A DNA stretch of 64,000 nt from Youhaiella tibetensis (GCF_008000755.1 NZ_CP041690.1:4180001-4244000); one strand, 5' to 3'; counted from the first letter of the stretch, positions 18,260 to 28,035 are shown. Numbers and translations are program-made. Notes: a model not told the origin generated them from the sequence alone.

Positions 18260-19846
18260 ATGGACGACGTGGTCAAAATCGGAAGGGCTTTGCTTTCGGT
18301 TTCCGACAAGGCGGGGATGGCCGAATTCGCCAGGGACCTGGCCTCCCTCGGGGTCGAGCTGGTTTCGACCGGCGGCACCCACAAGCTGATCGCCGATGCC
18401 GGCGTCAAGGTGCGCGAGATCTCCGACCTTACCGGCTTCCCCGAGATGATGGACGGCCGCGTCAAGACGCTGCACCCCAAGGTCCATGGCGGCCTGCTGG
18501 CGGTGCGCGACAACCCCGAGCACAAGGCGGCCATGGAGGCCCACGCCATCGCCCCGATCGACCTGGTGGTGGTCAACCTCTACCCCTTCGAAGCCACCGT
18601 CGCCAAAGGCGCCGACTACGATACGACGATCGAAAACATCGATATCGGGGGGCCGGCCATGATCCGCTCGGCCGCCAAGAACCACGCCTTCGTGACCGTC
18701 ATCGTCGATCCGGCCGACTATGGCGCGGTGATCGCCGCCATCCGCGCCGAGGGCGGGGTGCCCTATGCGCTGCGCCAGCGCCTCGCCGCCAAGGCCTATG
18801 CCCGCACCGCCGCCTATGACACGGCGATCTCGACCTGGTTCGCCCGGGAAATCGACTACCAGGACATCCCCTATCGCAGCTTTGCCGGCACGTTGCGCGA
18901 AGTCATGCGCTATGGCGAAAATCCGCACCAATGGGCGGGCTTCTACACCACCGGCGAGCCGCGCCCCGGCGTTTCGACCGCCACCCAGGTGCAGGGCAAG
19001 ACCCTCTCCTACAACAACATCAACGACACCGATGCCGCCTTCGAGCTGGTCTCCGAATTCGACCCCAGCGAGAGCGCGGCCGTCGCCATCATCAAGCACG
19101 CCAATCCCTGCGGCGTGGCGGTGGCGGACAATGTGGTCGATGCCTATAAGCTCGCCCTGCGCACCGATCCGGTCAGCGCCTTCGGCGGCATCGTCGCCAT
19201 CAACCGCGAGATCGACGCCAGGGCGGCCGAGGAGATCGTCAAGGTCTTCACCGAGGTGATCGTGGCTCCTGCCGCCACCCAGGAGGCCATCGACATCATC
19301 GCGGCCAAGAAGAACCTGCGCCTGCTGCTCACCGGTGGCCTCGCCGACCCCAAGGCGGCGGGCCTGACCGTGCGCACGGTCGCCGGCGGGCTCCTCGTCC
19401 AGACGCGCGACAACAAGAATGTCGACGACACCGAGTTCAGGGTCGTGACGAAAAAGCAGCCGACGACCCAGGAACTGGTGGATCTCAAGCTGGCCGCCAA
19501 GGTGGCCAAGCATGTCAAGTCCAACGCCATCGTCTATGTCCGCGAGGGTGCCACGGTCGGCATCGGCGCCGGGCAGATGAGCCGGGTCGATTCGAGCCGC
19601 ATTGCCTCGCGAAAGGCCCAGGATGCCGCCGAAGCCGCCGGGATCACCGAGAGCCTGACCAAGGGCTCCGCCGTGGCCTCGGACGCCTTCTTCCCCTTCG
19701 CCGACGGCCTCCTGGCCGCGGTCGAGGCCGGCGCCACCGCCGTGATCCAGCCGGGCGGCTCGATCCGCGACGAGGACGTCATCAAGGCCGCCGACGATGC
19801 CGGCATCGCCATGGTCTTCACCGGCATGCGCCATTTCCGGCACTAG
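18260..19846 (+). CDS. purH: Bifunctional AICAR transformylase / IMP cyclohydrolase
   Basis: 528 aa, last two steps of de novo IMP synthesis. The N-terminal IMP cyclohydrolase (about 1-195, MGS-like fold) has [20 protein letters not shown] and [13 protein letters not shown]. The C-terminal formyltransferase carries the catalytic Lys-His pair in [12 protein letters not shown] (about residue 279) and ends with [15 protein letters not shown] and [11 protein letters not shown]. An in-frame GTG three codons earlier is a possible start. A strong terminator follows 25 nt after the stop. Confidence 0.97.
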   Translation: MDDVVKIGRALLSVSDKAGMAEFARDLASLGVELVSTGGTHKLIADAGVKVREISDLTGFPEMMDGRVKTLHPKVHGGLLAVRDNPEHKAAMEAHAIAPIDLVVVNLYPFEATVAKGADYDTTIENIDIGGPAMIRSAAKNHAFVTVIVDPADYGAVIAAIRAEGGVPYALRQRLAAKAYARTAAYDTAISTWFAREIDYQDIPYRSFAGTLREVMRYGENPHQWAGFYTTGEPRPGVSTATQVQGKTLSYNNINDTDAAFELVSEFDPSESAAVAIIKHANPCGVAVADNVVDAYKLALRTDPVSAFGGIVAINREIDARAAEEIVKVFTEVIVAPAATQEAIDIIAAKKNLRLLLTGGLADPKAAGLTVRTVAGGLLVQTRDNKNVDDTEFRVVTKKQPTTQELVDLKLAAKVAKHVKSNAIVYVREGATVGIGAGQMSRVDSSRIASRKAQDAAEAAGITESLTKGSAVASDAFFPFADGLLAAVEAGATAVIQPGGSIRDEDVIKAADDAGIAMVFTGMRHFRH

Positions 19847-19871
19847 GCCGCTTTTCGAGCCAACATCGATC

Positions 19872-19903
19872 GCCGCGCGTCCCCAGGGTCGCGCGGCTTT
19901 TTT
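19872..19903 (+). terminator. Rho-independent terminator of purH
   Basis: GCCGCGCG (19872-19879) pairs perfectly with CGCGCGGC (19890-19897) around a 10-nt loop and is followed at once by six Ts. It closes the rsmB / heparinase / purH transcription unit. Confidence 0.93.
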
Positions 19904-20110
19904 GTTTTCAGGCATGGGGGTTGGGGCTCACTGGGGCGGAGAAATCTGCTGGCCGGGTGGCGGCTACAGCCGCAATCCTCACCACGGCCTCGATCTTGCC
20001 GGCCGCAGAGCGGGGGCGCACGGATGGCGCTACTCGGGTGGAGCGGGCAACGGGCCCGGTCTTCGCCCGGGGAAGTTCCGTGGTGGGGAAAGAGCGGGAA
20101 GGTGCAGCAC

Positions 20111-20221
20111 CGCCTCCCTACCCCTTGTGGGGAGGGATTGAGGGCGGGGGTGAGCCAGGGGCACCGAGTCCGCGGTTTCCCCCACCCTTGTTCCCTCCCC
20201 ACAAGGGGGAGGGAGACCTGC
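20111..20221. repeat. Palindromic intergenic repeat, copy A
   Basis: About 110 bp made of two inverted arms: CTCCCTACCCCTTGTGGGG near the left end and CCCCACAAGGGGGAGGGAG near the right end, joined by a less conserved middle. A second copy with clearly recognisable identity over the whole length lies at 44567-44673. It can fold as one long stem. Such mosaic palindromes are a feature of Hyphomicrobiales intergenic DNA. The 438-bp gap 19847-20284 otherwise contains the purH terminator and, near 20058, a short CCCGG/CCGGG hairpin; no gene is supported there. Confidence 0.75.
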
Positions 20222-20284
20222 TGGCTAAATCTCTGCCTCACCGTTCCGGGGCTGGCTATACCCAGAAAGGGTGCGGCGAGCCGC

Positions 20285-23200
20285 TTACGTGCCGCTGGCG
20301 AGGTCGGAGAGGAGGCCGGCGGCGACCGAGAGGCGGGAGACCGTGAGGTCGCCCTGGGTGATGTCGGCCACGGCCTTGGCGGTGCGCCCGACGGCGTCGG
20401 CGCGGCGCTGGCGGTAGGCCTCGATGCCGCGGCTGTCCGAGAGCACGTCGGCCGAAAGGTCGCGCAGGGCGCGCCAGAGATTGGCGTTGGCCCGGTCGAG
20501 CGCCATGCGGTCGAACCGGTCGGCCAGCACGAGGTCGCGGGTGCGCAGCAGCACGTCGCCCAGGTCGAAGAGCTCGAGCACCCCGAAGAAGGCCCGTGCC
20601 GCCTCGACCGGAGCCACCCCGTTCCGTTCCGCCGTAAAGATGATGTCGGTCGAGAACGAGAGCGTGGAAAGCGCCGCGATGCGCTCGGCGAGGCCCTTGG
20701 GCGCTCCGCCGGCGCGGAACGCCTCGGCCTTGGCCGCCACCTTGGCCTTGAGGACCGGCGGCAGCAGGGCCGGCAGCGCCAGGCGCAGCTCGTCCACGCC
20801 CGCCCGGTAGCGCTCGACCAGCGGCGCCAGTCCACCCGCAAAGCTCGCATTGCGCAGGAACCACAGGCTTTCCCGGCGCAGCAGCGCCTCGACCTCGGCA
20901 TAGAGCGCCAGTTGCGTCGCCCCCTCGATACGCCCGTCCTGCCCGTCGATCTCGGCATTCAGATCGGGCAGCCCATAGGCATCGCGCGCCGCCGCATAGG
21001 CGAAGGCAACCTCGGCCGCCGTGGCGCTCGAGGCATCCATCATCTGGCGCACATAGGCCGGCCCGCCACGGTTGATCATGGCATTGGCCAGCACCGTGGC
21101 GATGACCTCGCGCCGCAGCCGGTGGCCGAGCACCGCCTCCGGATAGGTGACGTTGAGCGTTTCCGGGAAGTAGCGGTAGAGCTCCTTGCCGAGATAGGCA
21201 TCGTCGGGCACGGCGGAAGCCAGCAGATCCTCGTAGAGCGTGATCTTGGCATAGGCCAGCAGCACCGCCAGCTCCGGCCGGGTCAACGGCCGGTTGGCCA
21301 GCTCGCGTTCGGCCAGCACCGCGTTGGACGGCAGGAACTCGACGGCCCGGTTGAGGTGGCCCTCGCGCTCGAGCGAGAGCATCAGCTCGCGGTGGTCGGG
21401 GAACTCGGCCATGCCCCGCCGCTCGGTGAGCGAGAGGGCCAGGGTCTGCAGGTAATTGTTGCGCAGGCACAACTCGGCTACTTCGGGCGTCATCTGCACC
21501 AGGAACGCGTTGCGGCCCTCGGTATCGAACACGCCCGAGCGCACCAGCGTGCCCAGCGCGATCTTGATGTTGACCTCGAGGTCCGAGGAATTGACGCCGG
21601 CCGAATTGTCGATGGCGTCGGTATTGAGCCGCCCGCCATTGAGCGCATATTCGATGCGCCCGCGCTGCGTCATGGCCAGGTTGGCCCCCTCACCCGCCAC
21701 CTTGGCGCGGATATCGCGCCCGGTAATGCGGATGGCGTCATTGGCGCGGTCGCCCGCCTCGGCATCGCTTTCGCCCGAGGCGCGCACATAGGTGCCGATG
21801 CCGCCGAACCAGAGCAGGTCCACATCCGCCTTGAGGATGGCCGTCATCACTTCGGCCGGGGTGAGCGCGGAAGCCGTCACCCCCAGCGCCTTGCGCGCCT
21901 CGGGCGACAGCGGGATCGACTTGGCCGAACGCGAATAGACCCCGCCACCGGCCGAGATCCTGGCCTTATCGTAATCCTGCCAGCTCGAACGCGGCAGGCC
22001 GAAGAGCCGCTTGCGCTCGGCATAGCTCGCCGCCGCGTCGGGCTGGGGATCGATGAAGATGTCGCGATGGTCGAACGCGGCGACCAGCCGCGTCTGGCGC
22101 GACAGCAGCATGCCGTTGCCGAAGACGTCGCCCGACATGTCGCCCACGCCCACGACCGTGAACGGTTCCTTCTGGATGTCGCGATCCATCTCGCGGAAGT
22201 GGCGCTTGACCGCTTCCCAGGCGCCGCGCGCCGTGATGGCCATCTTCTTGTGGTCATAGCCCGCCGAGCCGCCCGAGGCGAAGGCGTCGCCCAGCCAGAA
22301 ATGGCGTTCGATGGCGATGGCGTTGGCGGTATCGGAAAAACTCGCCGTGCCCTTGTCGGCCGCCACCACGAGATAGGGGTCGTCGCCGTCGCGCCGGATG
22401 ACGCCCTGGGGCGCGATGACCGCATCGCCCTCGAGATTGTCGGTGATGTCGAGGAGCGAGCCGATGAAGACCTTGTAGCACGCCGTGCCCTCGGCCTGGA
22501 CGACCTCGCGCGCCGCGCCCTTGGCGAGGCGCTTGGGCACGAACCCGCCCTTGGCCCCCACCGGCACGATGACCGCGTTCTTGACCTGCTGCGCCTTGAC
22601 CAGACCCAGCACCTCGGTGCGGAAATCCTCGGGACGGTCCGACCAGCGGATGCCGCCGCGCGCGATGGCGCCGAACCGCAGGTGCACGCCTTCCACGCGC
22701 GGCGAATAGACGAAGATCTCGCGATAGGGGCGCGGGGCGGGCATGCCCTCGACCGCCGCGCAATCGAACTTGATCGCCAGCGCCGGCCGGCGCGCCCCCT
22801 GCCCGTCGCGCTGATAGGCATTGGTGCGCAGGCTCGCCTCGACCAGGTTGGCGAAGCGCTCGATGATGCGTTCCTCATCGAGCGAGGTGGTGGCATCGAG
22901 CGCCTCGGCAATGCCGGCGCGCGCCGCCGCGGCCAGTTTCTCGCGGCTTTTGCTGGCCGGGTCGTGCAGGGCATGGAAGAGCCCCACCAGGTGCTGCGCC
23001 GCGCCCGGCTGGGCCGCCAGCACCTCGGCGAGATAGGCGTGGGAATAGGTGATGTTGAGCTGGCGCAGGTAGCGCGCCAGGGCCCGCAGGATGGCAACGT
23101 CCGGCCAGGCAAGCCCGGCGCTCAGCGTCAGGGCGTTGAACCGGTCGCTCTCGGCTGCTCCGTCCCAGACGGCAAGGAGCCCGGCCTCGAGTTCCCGGCC

Positions 23201-24964
23201 CAGCCGGGAAAGGTCCACCGTGCCGCCATCGGCGGGCGCCAGCACCATGTCGTGGATGAACCGGCCCACCCCGTCGGTGGCCTTGACCGTATAGGTGCGC
23301 TCGTCGATGACCTTGAAGCCGAAATTCTCCAGCATCGGCACGCGGTCCGAGAGCGGGATGGGGCTGCCCCGGTGATAGAGCTTGAGCCCGAGCGCGCCAT
23401 CGGCGAGCTGGGCCGCCGAGAACGCCACCGCCAGGGCGCTGTCATCGCCCAGGGTCTGGAACACCCCGATATCGGCGAGCGCCTGGGCCGGCGAGCTGTG
23501 CGACTGATAGGCCGGCGAAAAGGCTTCGCGATAGGGCGCGGCAATGGCCGGATCGGCCGCCTCGGCCATCAGACGGTCGCCGAAATCGCGCGAGAGCGCG
23601 GTGATGTCGGCCTCGAGCTTGTGCCGGTCGGGACGCGGGGTCTTGCCGGCCTCGCGCCCGATGATGAAGTGCACGCGCACCAGGTCGCCATCGAGGAAGC
23701 GCGGATACCAGGCCGAGACGCGCCCGCCATAGGCGCCGGCCAGATATTCCCCGATGCGGGCGCGATTGTCCGAATCGTAGCGCTCGCGCGGCATGTAGAG
23801 GAGAATGGAGACGAAATTGTCGAACGGGTCGATGCGCGGCAGCACCCGCACGCGCGGACGGTCGCCGAGCGCGGCGATATCGGTGGCGAATTCGGTGAGC
23901 TCGTCCACCCCGACCTGGAACAGCTCGTCGCGCGGATAGCTCTCGAGCGAATGCAGCAGCGTCTTGCCGGCATGACCCTGCGGATCGAGCCCGGCGCGGC
24001 GCACCACGTCCTCGATCTTGCGCCGGATGAGCGGCACGCTGGCATGGGCCTGGCTGAGCGCATGGGAGGTGAATAGCCCCAGGATTCGCAGCTCGCCCGC
24101 GACCCGCCCGTCGGCGCCGAAGAGCTTGACCCCGATATAGTCCATGTGGCTGCGCCGATGGACGCGCGAACGCACATTGGCCTTGGTCACCATGAGCGGC
24201 CCGGAAGCCTTGAGGAAGGCCTTGTGCTGGGGCGTCATCTCGACGAATTCGGCGCCCGAGCGCAGGAACCGGTAGGCCGGATCGCGCAGGATACCCAGCC
24301 CGGTCGGCGGCAGCGGCACCAGCACGCCGTCCTCGAGCGCGTAGTCGCGCATGCCCAGGAGGGTGAAATTGTTGTCCTTGAGCCAATCGAGGAAGGCCAG
24401 CGCCTCCTCGCGCTCGGCCGACGCCTTGGCGGCGCCGAGCCCGGCAATGGCCTCGTCGAGCCGGGCGAGCATGGCCGGCCAGTCGGCCACCGCATGGGCG
24501 ACCTCGCCCATGGCCGTTTCGATTTCCCCGGCCAGCGCGCCCCGCTCGGCCTCGCCCATCGGTTCGACAAGCACGGTGAGGACGCTCGTGGCGCCCTTGC
24601 CCTTGCCGATGATCGGATGGCTGACCAGCCGCACCTGCCCGCCCCGGGCGCGGATCGCGGCCAGCACGGAATCGACGATGAAGGGCTTGTCGCTCGAAAT
24701 CACCACGACCGGGGTGACGACGCGCCGGCCCAGCTCGACCGGTTCGCCCACCGCCACCAGCGGATCGGGATTGCCCGCCTGGGCCAGCAGGCGATGGGTA
24801 TCGGCCAGCACCGTCTCCAGGTCCGGCTGCGAGAACGCCGCCAGATCGTCAGGATCGGTGGCGCCCAGCGCCGCTTTGAGGAAAGTTTGGAAGGCCGGCG
24901 CGCCCTGGCCCGCCTTCAATTCGGTGACCGGGCCCTTCGACCCGGACTTGTCTGCACCCAGCAT
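20285..24964 (-). CDS. gdhZ: NAD-specific glutamate dehydrogenase, large (about 180 kDa) type
   Basis: 1559 aa, catabolic oxidation of glutamate to 2-oxoglutarate and ammonia. An N-terminal ACT-like regulatory region (about residues 1-600) is followed by the catalytic core with GGIRWSDRPEDFRTEV (about 770) and VPVGAKGGFVPK (about 800, catalytic Lys), a Rossmann NAD domain (VGVGDMSGDVFGNGM) and a long C-terminal helical region. Length is normal for this class. The ATG at MLGADKSGSKG has GGGAG 7 nt upstream; an ATG 16 codons earlier is less likely. Divergent from leuC with a 222-bp gap. Confidence 0.96.
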   Translation of the reverse strand: MLGADKSGSKGPVTELKAGQGAPAFQTFLKAALGATDPDDLAAFSQPDLETVLADTHRLLAQAGNPDPLVAVGEPVELGRRVVTPVVVISSDKPFIVDSVLAAIRARGGQVRLVSHPIIGKGKGATSVLTVLVEPMGEAERGALAGEIETAMGEVAHAVADWPAMLARLDEAIAGLGAAKASAEREEALAFLDWLKDNNFTLLGMRDYALEDGVLVPLPPTGLGILRDPAYRFLRSGAEFVEMTPQHKAFLKASGPLMVTKANVRSRVHRRSHMDYIGVKLFGADGRVAGELRILGLFTSHALSQAHASVPLIRRKIEDVVRRAGLDPQGHAGKTLLHSLESYPRDELFQVGVDELTEFATDIAALGDRPRVRVLPRIDPFDNFVSILLYMPRERYDSDNRARIGEYLAGAYGGRVSAWYPRFLDGDLVRVHFIIGREAGKTPRPDRHKLEADITALSRDFGDRLMAEAADPAIAAPYREAFSPAYQSHSSPAQALADIGVFQTLGDDSALAVAFSAAQLADGALGLKLYHRGSPIPLSDRVPMLENFGFKVIDERTYTVKATDGVGRFIHDMVLAPADGGTVDLSRLGRELEAGLLAVWDGAAESDRFNALTLSAGLAWPDVAILRALARYLRQLNITYSHAYLAEVLAAQPGAAQHLVGLFHALHDPASKSREKLAAAARAGIAEALDATTSLDEERIIERFANLVEASLRTNAYQRDGQGARRPALAIKFDCAAVEGMPAPRPYREIFVYSPRVEGVHLRFGAIARGGIRWSDRPEDFRTEVLGLVKAQQVKNAVIVPVGAKGGFVPKRLAKGAAREVVQAEGTACYKVFIGSLLDITDNLEGDAVIAPQGVIRRDGDDPYLVVAADKGTASFSDTANAIAIERHFWLGDAFASGGSAGYDHKKMAITARGAWEAVKRHFREMDRDIQKEPFTVVGVGDMSGDVFGNGMLLSRQTRLVAAFDHRDIFIDPQPDAAASYAERKRLFGLPRSSWQDYDKARISAGGGVYSRSAKSIPLSPEARKALGVTASALTPAEVMTAILKADVDLLWFGGIGTYVRASGESDAEAGDRANDAIRITGRDIRAKVAGEGANLAMTQRGRIEYALNGGRLNTDAIDNSAGVNSSDLEVNIKIALGTLVRSGVFDTEGRNAFLVQMTPEVAELCLRNNYLQTLALSLTERRGMAEFPDHRELMLSLEREGHLNRAVEFLPSNAVLAERELANRPLTRPELAVLLAYAKITLYEDLLASAVPDDAYLGKELYRYFPETLNVTYPEAVLGHRLRREVIATVLANAMINRGGPAYVRQMMDASSATAAEVAFAYAAARDAYGLPDLNAEIDGQDGRIEGATQLALYAEVEALLRRESLWFLRNASFAGGLAPLVERYRAGVDELRLALPALLPPVLKAKVAAKAEAFRAGGAPKGLAERIAALSTLSFSTDIIFTAERNGVAPVEAARAFFGVLELFDLGDVLLRTRDLVLADRFDRMALDRANANLWRALRDLSADVLSDSRGIEAYRQRRADAVGRTAKAVADITQGDLTVSRLSVAAGLLSDLASGT

Positions 24965-25115
24965 AGACCGCTCCCACGACTCGCCTGCGCACAGTGCTAG
25001 GACGGCCATCAAAAGTCGAGGACCGGGCTACCCTTCTTTGGTCGCAGCGAAACTGCGCCCGACTGGACGCCCGGGGCCCGGGGCGCCCTTGCATTAACGT
25101 GAAGCCACCATATTC

Positions 25116-25144
25116 TTGATTCTACGTGGGCAGCGGCATAGAAC
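25116..25144 (+). promoter_or_regulatory. Possible sigma70 promoter of leuC
   Basis: TTGATT (25116-25121) and TAGAAC (25139-25144) are separated by 17 bp and would start transcription about 36 nt before the leuC ATG. The -10 matches the consensus moderately. No leader peptide or attenuator is visible. Confidence 0.35.
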
Positions 25145-25186
25145 CTCCCGCGCAAGCCAAATCGAAAGGCCTTAGGTATCTCGCCG

Positions 25187-26599
25187 ATGAGCAAGAGCAG
25201 GACGCTATACGACAAGATCTGGGACGACCACCTGGTCGGCACCAACGAGGACGGCACCGGCCTCCTCTATATCGACCGTCACCTGGTGCATGAAGTCACC
25301 AGCCCGCAAGCGTTCGAGGGCCTTCGCATTAATGGCCGCAAGGTCCGCGCTCCCGAGCGTACCCTTGCGGTTGTCGACCACAACGTGCCCACCACCGACC
25401 GCCGCAACGGTATCGACGATCCCGAAAGCGCGCTGCAGGTGGCGACCCTGGCCCAGAACGCCAAGGATTTCGGCGTCGAGTATTATGACGAACTCGACAA
25501 GCGTCAGGGCATCGTCCACATCGTCGGCCCCGAGCAGGGCTTCACCCTGCCCGGCATGACCATCGTGTGCGGCGACAGCCATACCTCCACGCACGGCGCG
25601 TTCGGCGCCCTGGCCCACGGCATCGGCACCTCGGAAGTCGAGCACGTGCTCGCCACCCAGACGCTGATCCAGCAGAAGGCCAAGAACATGCTGGTGCGCG
25701 TGGACGGGCAACTGCCCCCCGGCGTCACCGCCAAGGACATCATCCTGGCCATCATCGGCGAGATCGGCACGGCGGGCGGCAACGGCCACGTCATCGAATT
25801 CGCCGGCGAAGCCATCCGCTCGCTCTCGATGGAAGGCCGCATGACGGTCTGCAACATGACCATCGAAGGCGGCGCCCGCGCCGGCCTCATCGCCCCGGAC
25901 GAAAAAACCTTCGAATACGTGAGGGGCCGCCCGCGCGCCCCCCAGGGCGCCGCCTACGACCAGGCCGTCGCCTATTGGAAGACGCTGTTCTCCGATGAAG
26001 GCGCCCATTTCGACCGCACGGTGGTGCTCGACGCCGCCAAGCTGCCCCCGATCGTCTCCTGGGGCTCCTCGCCCGAGGACGTGATCTCGGTCAATGGCGT
26101 GGTGCCCAACCCCGACGAGATCGAGGACGCCAACAAGCGCGCCTCCAAGTGGCGGGCGCTCGAATACATGGGCCTCAAGCCCGGTACCAGGATCACCGAT
26201 ATCGAAATCGAGCGCGTGTTCCTGGGCTCGTGCACCAATGGCCGCATCGAAGACCTGCGCGCCGCCGCCGCGGTCCTCAAGGGCCACAAGGTGCGCGAGG
26301 GCGTCAACGCCATGGTGGTGCCGGGCTCGGGCCTGGTCAAGGAACAGGCGGAAGCCGAGGGCCTGGACAAGATCTTCAAGGAAGCCGGTTTCGACTGGCG
26401 CGAGCCGGGCTGCTCGATGTGCCTGGCCATGAATGCCGACAAGCTCAAGCCCCAGGAACGCTGCGCTTCGACCTCGAACCGCAATTTCGAGGGCCGCCAG
26501 GGCTTCAAGGGCCGCACCCACCTGGTGTCGCCGGCCATGGCCGCCGCCGCCGCCGTGGCGGGCCGGTTCGTCGACATCCGCCAGTGGCCGCAATACTGA
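25187..26599 (+). CDS. leuC: 3-isopropylmalate dehydratase large subunit
   Basis: 470 aa aconitase-family enzyme of leucine synthesis, working with LeuD (not in the window). The [4Fe-4S] cysteines are C349 in LGSCTNGR and C409/C412 in [22 protein letters not shown] (128-140) and the C-terminal [19 protein letters not shown] substrate loop are intact. The length equals that of the family. A terminator begins 31 nt past the stop, so leuC is transcribed on its own here. Confidence 0.97.
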   Translation: MSKSRTLYDKIWDDHLVGTNEDGTGLLYIDRHLVHEVTSPQAFEGLRINGRKVRAPERTLAVVDHNVPTTDRRNGIDDPESALQVATLAQNAKDFGVEYYDELDKRQGIVHIVGPEQGFTLPGMTIVCGDSHTSTHGAFGALAHGIGTSEVEHVLATQTLIQQKAKNMLVRVDGQLPPGVTAKDIILAIIGEIGTAGGNGHVIEFAGEAIRSLSMEGRMTVCNMTIEGGARAGLIAPDEKTFEYVRGRPRAPQGAAYDQAVAYWKTLFSDEGAHFDRTVVLDAAKLPPIVSWGSSPEDVISVNGVVPNPDEIEDANKRASKWRALEYMGLKPGTRITDIEIERVFLGSCTNGRIEDLRAAAAVLKGHKVREGVNAMVVPGSGLVKEQAEAEGLDKIFKEAGFDWREPGCSMCLAMNADKLKPQERCASTSNRNFEGRQGFKGRTHLVSPAMAAAAAVAGRFVDIRQWPQY

Positions 26600-26630
26600 G
26601 CCCGGCCAGACGCCAGACCCATCAATGCGA

Positions 26631-26658
26631 AACGGCCCCGCTCGGGGCCGTTTTCTTT
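26631..26658 (+). terminator. Rho-independent terminator of leuC
   Basis: AACGGCCCCG and CGGGGCCGTT are perfect reverse complements with only CT between them (effective stem about 9 bp), followed by TTTTCTTT. The T-tract touches the stop codon of the convergent small-protein gene. Confidence 0.9.
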
Positions 26659-26984
26659 CAGTCCATCGGGTTGTCCGCCAGCGAGACGAACTCGTAGGTA
26701 TTGTCCAGGCTCCCCGGCACGTCGTCCGGAACGCGCAGGCCCAGCCCCTGCTTTTCGAGCTCGGCGATCCACTCGTCCCAGGACACCAGGTCCAGCCCGC
26801 CGGGACGATCCTGCTCCTGCGCCTCGCCTGAATTGAGCAGGTACTGGTCGAAAACGATCTGCAAAATGATCTTGGTCCGGCTCCCGGAGGGCAGTTCGGC
26901 CAGGGCCGGCTGGCCCGAGCGGGCCTCGGCCCAGGTGCGAATTTCGGCAGGGTCGGTCAGTATCAGGGACAAGACGAGCTCCAT
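26658..26984 (-). CDS. Small protein, paralogue 3 of a tandem trio (unknown function)
   Basis: 108 aa. Shares with its two upstream neighbours the order: short beta strand, D/H-x-x-E/D-I-x-x-W-A-x-A-x-x-G-x-P, a strand (KIILQIVFDQYLL), an S-W-x-x-W-x-x-E-L-x-x-x-G/N-L-x-L-R-V motif (SWDEWIAELEKQGLGLRV) and a final EFV strand. This is the most divergent copy, with an insertion in the middle. From memory the layout resembles short proteins often misnamed 1,4-alpha-glucan branching enzyme, which are far too small for that activity. Start: ATG at 26984, with GTG one codon earlier; neither has a clear ribosome site. Confidence 0.72.
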   Translation of the reverse strand: MELVLSLILTDPAEIRTWAEARSGQPALAELPSGSRTKIILQIVFDQYLLNSGEAQEQDRPGGLDLVSWDEWIAELEKQGLGLRVPDDVPGSLDNTYEFVSLADNPMD

Positions 26985-27049
26985 CACGCTGGATTACATG
27001 GCGACAAGCTTACACCCGTTGGCCGCCCCGGCGAGAGAAATCGTCACCG

Positions 27050-27310
27050 CTACCGCTCGCGCTTGACGAACTCGAAGTCGCTCCCCACCCCGGCATCGTC
27101 GAGCACGTTGAGCGCCAGGTTCTGCCGGTCCAGTTCGTTGAGCCATTCCTCCCAGTCGTGCGCGCTCTTGGCGGGCCGGCCGTCGAAGGTGATCTGGAGC
27201 TGGCGCTGCGGGCGTCCGCTGGCATCCATCCCGGCGCTGAAGCGCGGCCGGCCCGCATGGGCGATCGCCCAGCGGCGGATATCGCTGTGTCTGGAAAGAA
27301 TATGACCCAC
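27050..27310 (-). CDS. Small protein, paralogue 2 of a tandem trio (unknown function)
   Basis: 86 aa from a GTG start, chosen because GGAGG lies 6 nt upstream; a TTG eight codons earlier would disrupt the alignment with its paralogue. The protein reads GHILSRHSDIRRWAIAHAG, then LQITFDG, DWEEWLNELDRQNLALNV and FEFVKRE. Apart from an 11-residue insertion in the neighbour it lines up end to end with the gene at 27421-27717. No cysteines or membrane segments. Probably formed by tandem duplication. Confidence 0.75.
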   Translation of the reverse strand: MGHILSRHSDIRRWAIAHAGRPRFSAGMDASGRPQRQLQITFDGRPAKSAHDWEEWLNELDRQNLALNVLDDAGVGSDFEFVKRER

Positions 27311-27420
27311 TGCCGCCTCCGATTGCCTGCGCAAATCATGGTGGCAGCAGCGGGCGCGACGGTCGAGTTGGCCAAAGCCCGGAGAAACGCGCTAACTGCC
27401 CGTTAACCCTGGCCCGGCCC

Positions 27421-27717
27421 CTAGTGCAGGTCCTTGCGGTCGACCAGCTCGTAATTGCTGGCATTGGTCGAAACCCGCAGCGCCAGGTGCTGGCGGTCGA
27501 GTTCGGCCAGCCAGGCCGACCAGGAGCACGGGCTCATCCCGTCGTCCAGGCTCGGCGTGGTGACCGGGGTCCGGCGCGGACGGCTGAACCGCAGGTGCAG
27601 CTGGGATTGTTCCATTCCGAGGTGGTTGCGAACCTTGGCGATCGCCGGCAAACCGTTGCGGGCACTCACCCAGTTCTGGATATCGCTGTGCCGCGTGAGC
27701 ACGTGAGTATCTTTCAT
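27421..27717 (-). CDS. Small protein, paralogue 1 of a tandem trio, behind an EcfG-type promoter
   Basis: 98 aa. Motifs: THVLTRHSDIQNWVSARNG, LHLRFSR, SWSAWLAELDRQHLALRV, YELVDRKD. The ribosome site GGAGGGGAG precedes the ATG. It is the first of three minus-strand paralogues and the only one with its own recognisable promoter, a GGAAC-N17-CGTT element 21-50 nt upstream, so it is probably part of the general stress response. Fold unknown; the pattern suggests a small alpha/beta unit with two conserved tryptophans in the second half. Confidence 0.8.
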   Translation of the reverse strand: MKDTHVLTRHSDIQNWVSARNGLPAIAKVRNHLGMEQSQLHLRFSRPRRTPVTTPSLDDGMSPCSWSAWLAELDRQHLALRVSTNASNYELVDRKDLH

Positions 27718-27745
27718 GACGGCTCCCCTCCTTCATCAGATACTG

Positions 27746-27771
27746 AACGTGAGGTTAAGCTGATTTGTTCC
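27746..27771 (-). promoter_or_regulatory. EcfG-type (general stress response) promoter
   Basis: On the minus strand GGAAC (27771-27767), 17 bp, then CGTT (27749-27746). This is the consensus of the alphaproteobacterial EcfG sigma factor. Transcription would start near 27738, leaving a leader of about 20 nt that holds GGAGGGGAG and the ATG at 27717. Confidence 0.75.
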
Positions 27772-28009
27772 GCAATAATATGACAGGCCCCTTGCCCTGC
27801 CGTTTCGGGGGAAAACCGGTGCGAAACTCCCGGCCGACGGGGTAAAATCCGCATGCGCCGCGCCCGCTTGGCGACCCCGCGATAACGGCATGTTGAGAAC
27901 CGGGCGAACCGCGAAACGCCTCGCATTTTGCAAGCGCCCGCTTGCATTCCGCAACGCGCGGCAGGCGGTGCCGGGCCGCCGCCCCAGGCTTTCCCGCCTT
28001 CCGGCGACT

Positions 28010-28026
28010 TGGCACGCTTCGTGCAA
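28010..28026 (+). promoter_or_regulatory. Sigma54-like -24/-12 element
   Basis: TGGCACGCTTCGTGCAA matches TGGCACG-N4-TTGCA at all but one position, with the invariant GG (28011-28012) and GC (28023-28024) at the required spacing. It would start transcription near 28036. yggT is another 158 nt downstream beyond a terminator-like hairpin, so the element may drive a small RNA instead. A chance match in GC-rich DNA cannot be excluded. Confidence 0.4.
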
Positions 28027-28035
28027 TTCCGGGGT

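Noticed and set aside
16655-19915. Open frame of 1086 codons on the minus strand opposite the heparinase-like gene and purH
   Set aside because: Antisense shadow with no ribosome site; it would also run through the purH terminator.
20024-24076. Open frame of 1350 codons on the plus strand opposite NAD-glutamate dehydrogenase
   Set aside because: It is antisense to a firmly identified gene, rich in Arg/His/Gly without any family motif, and arises from the GC-rich codon pattern of the real gene.
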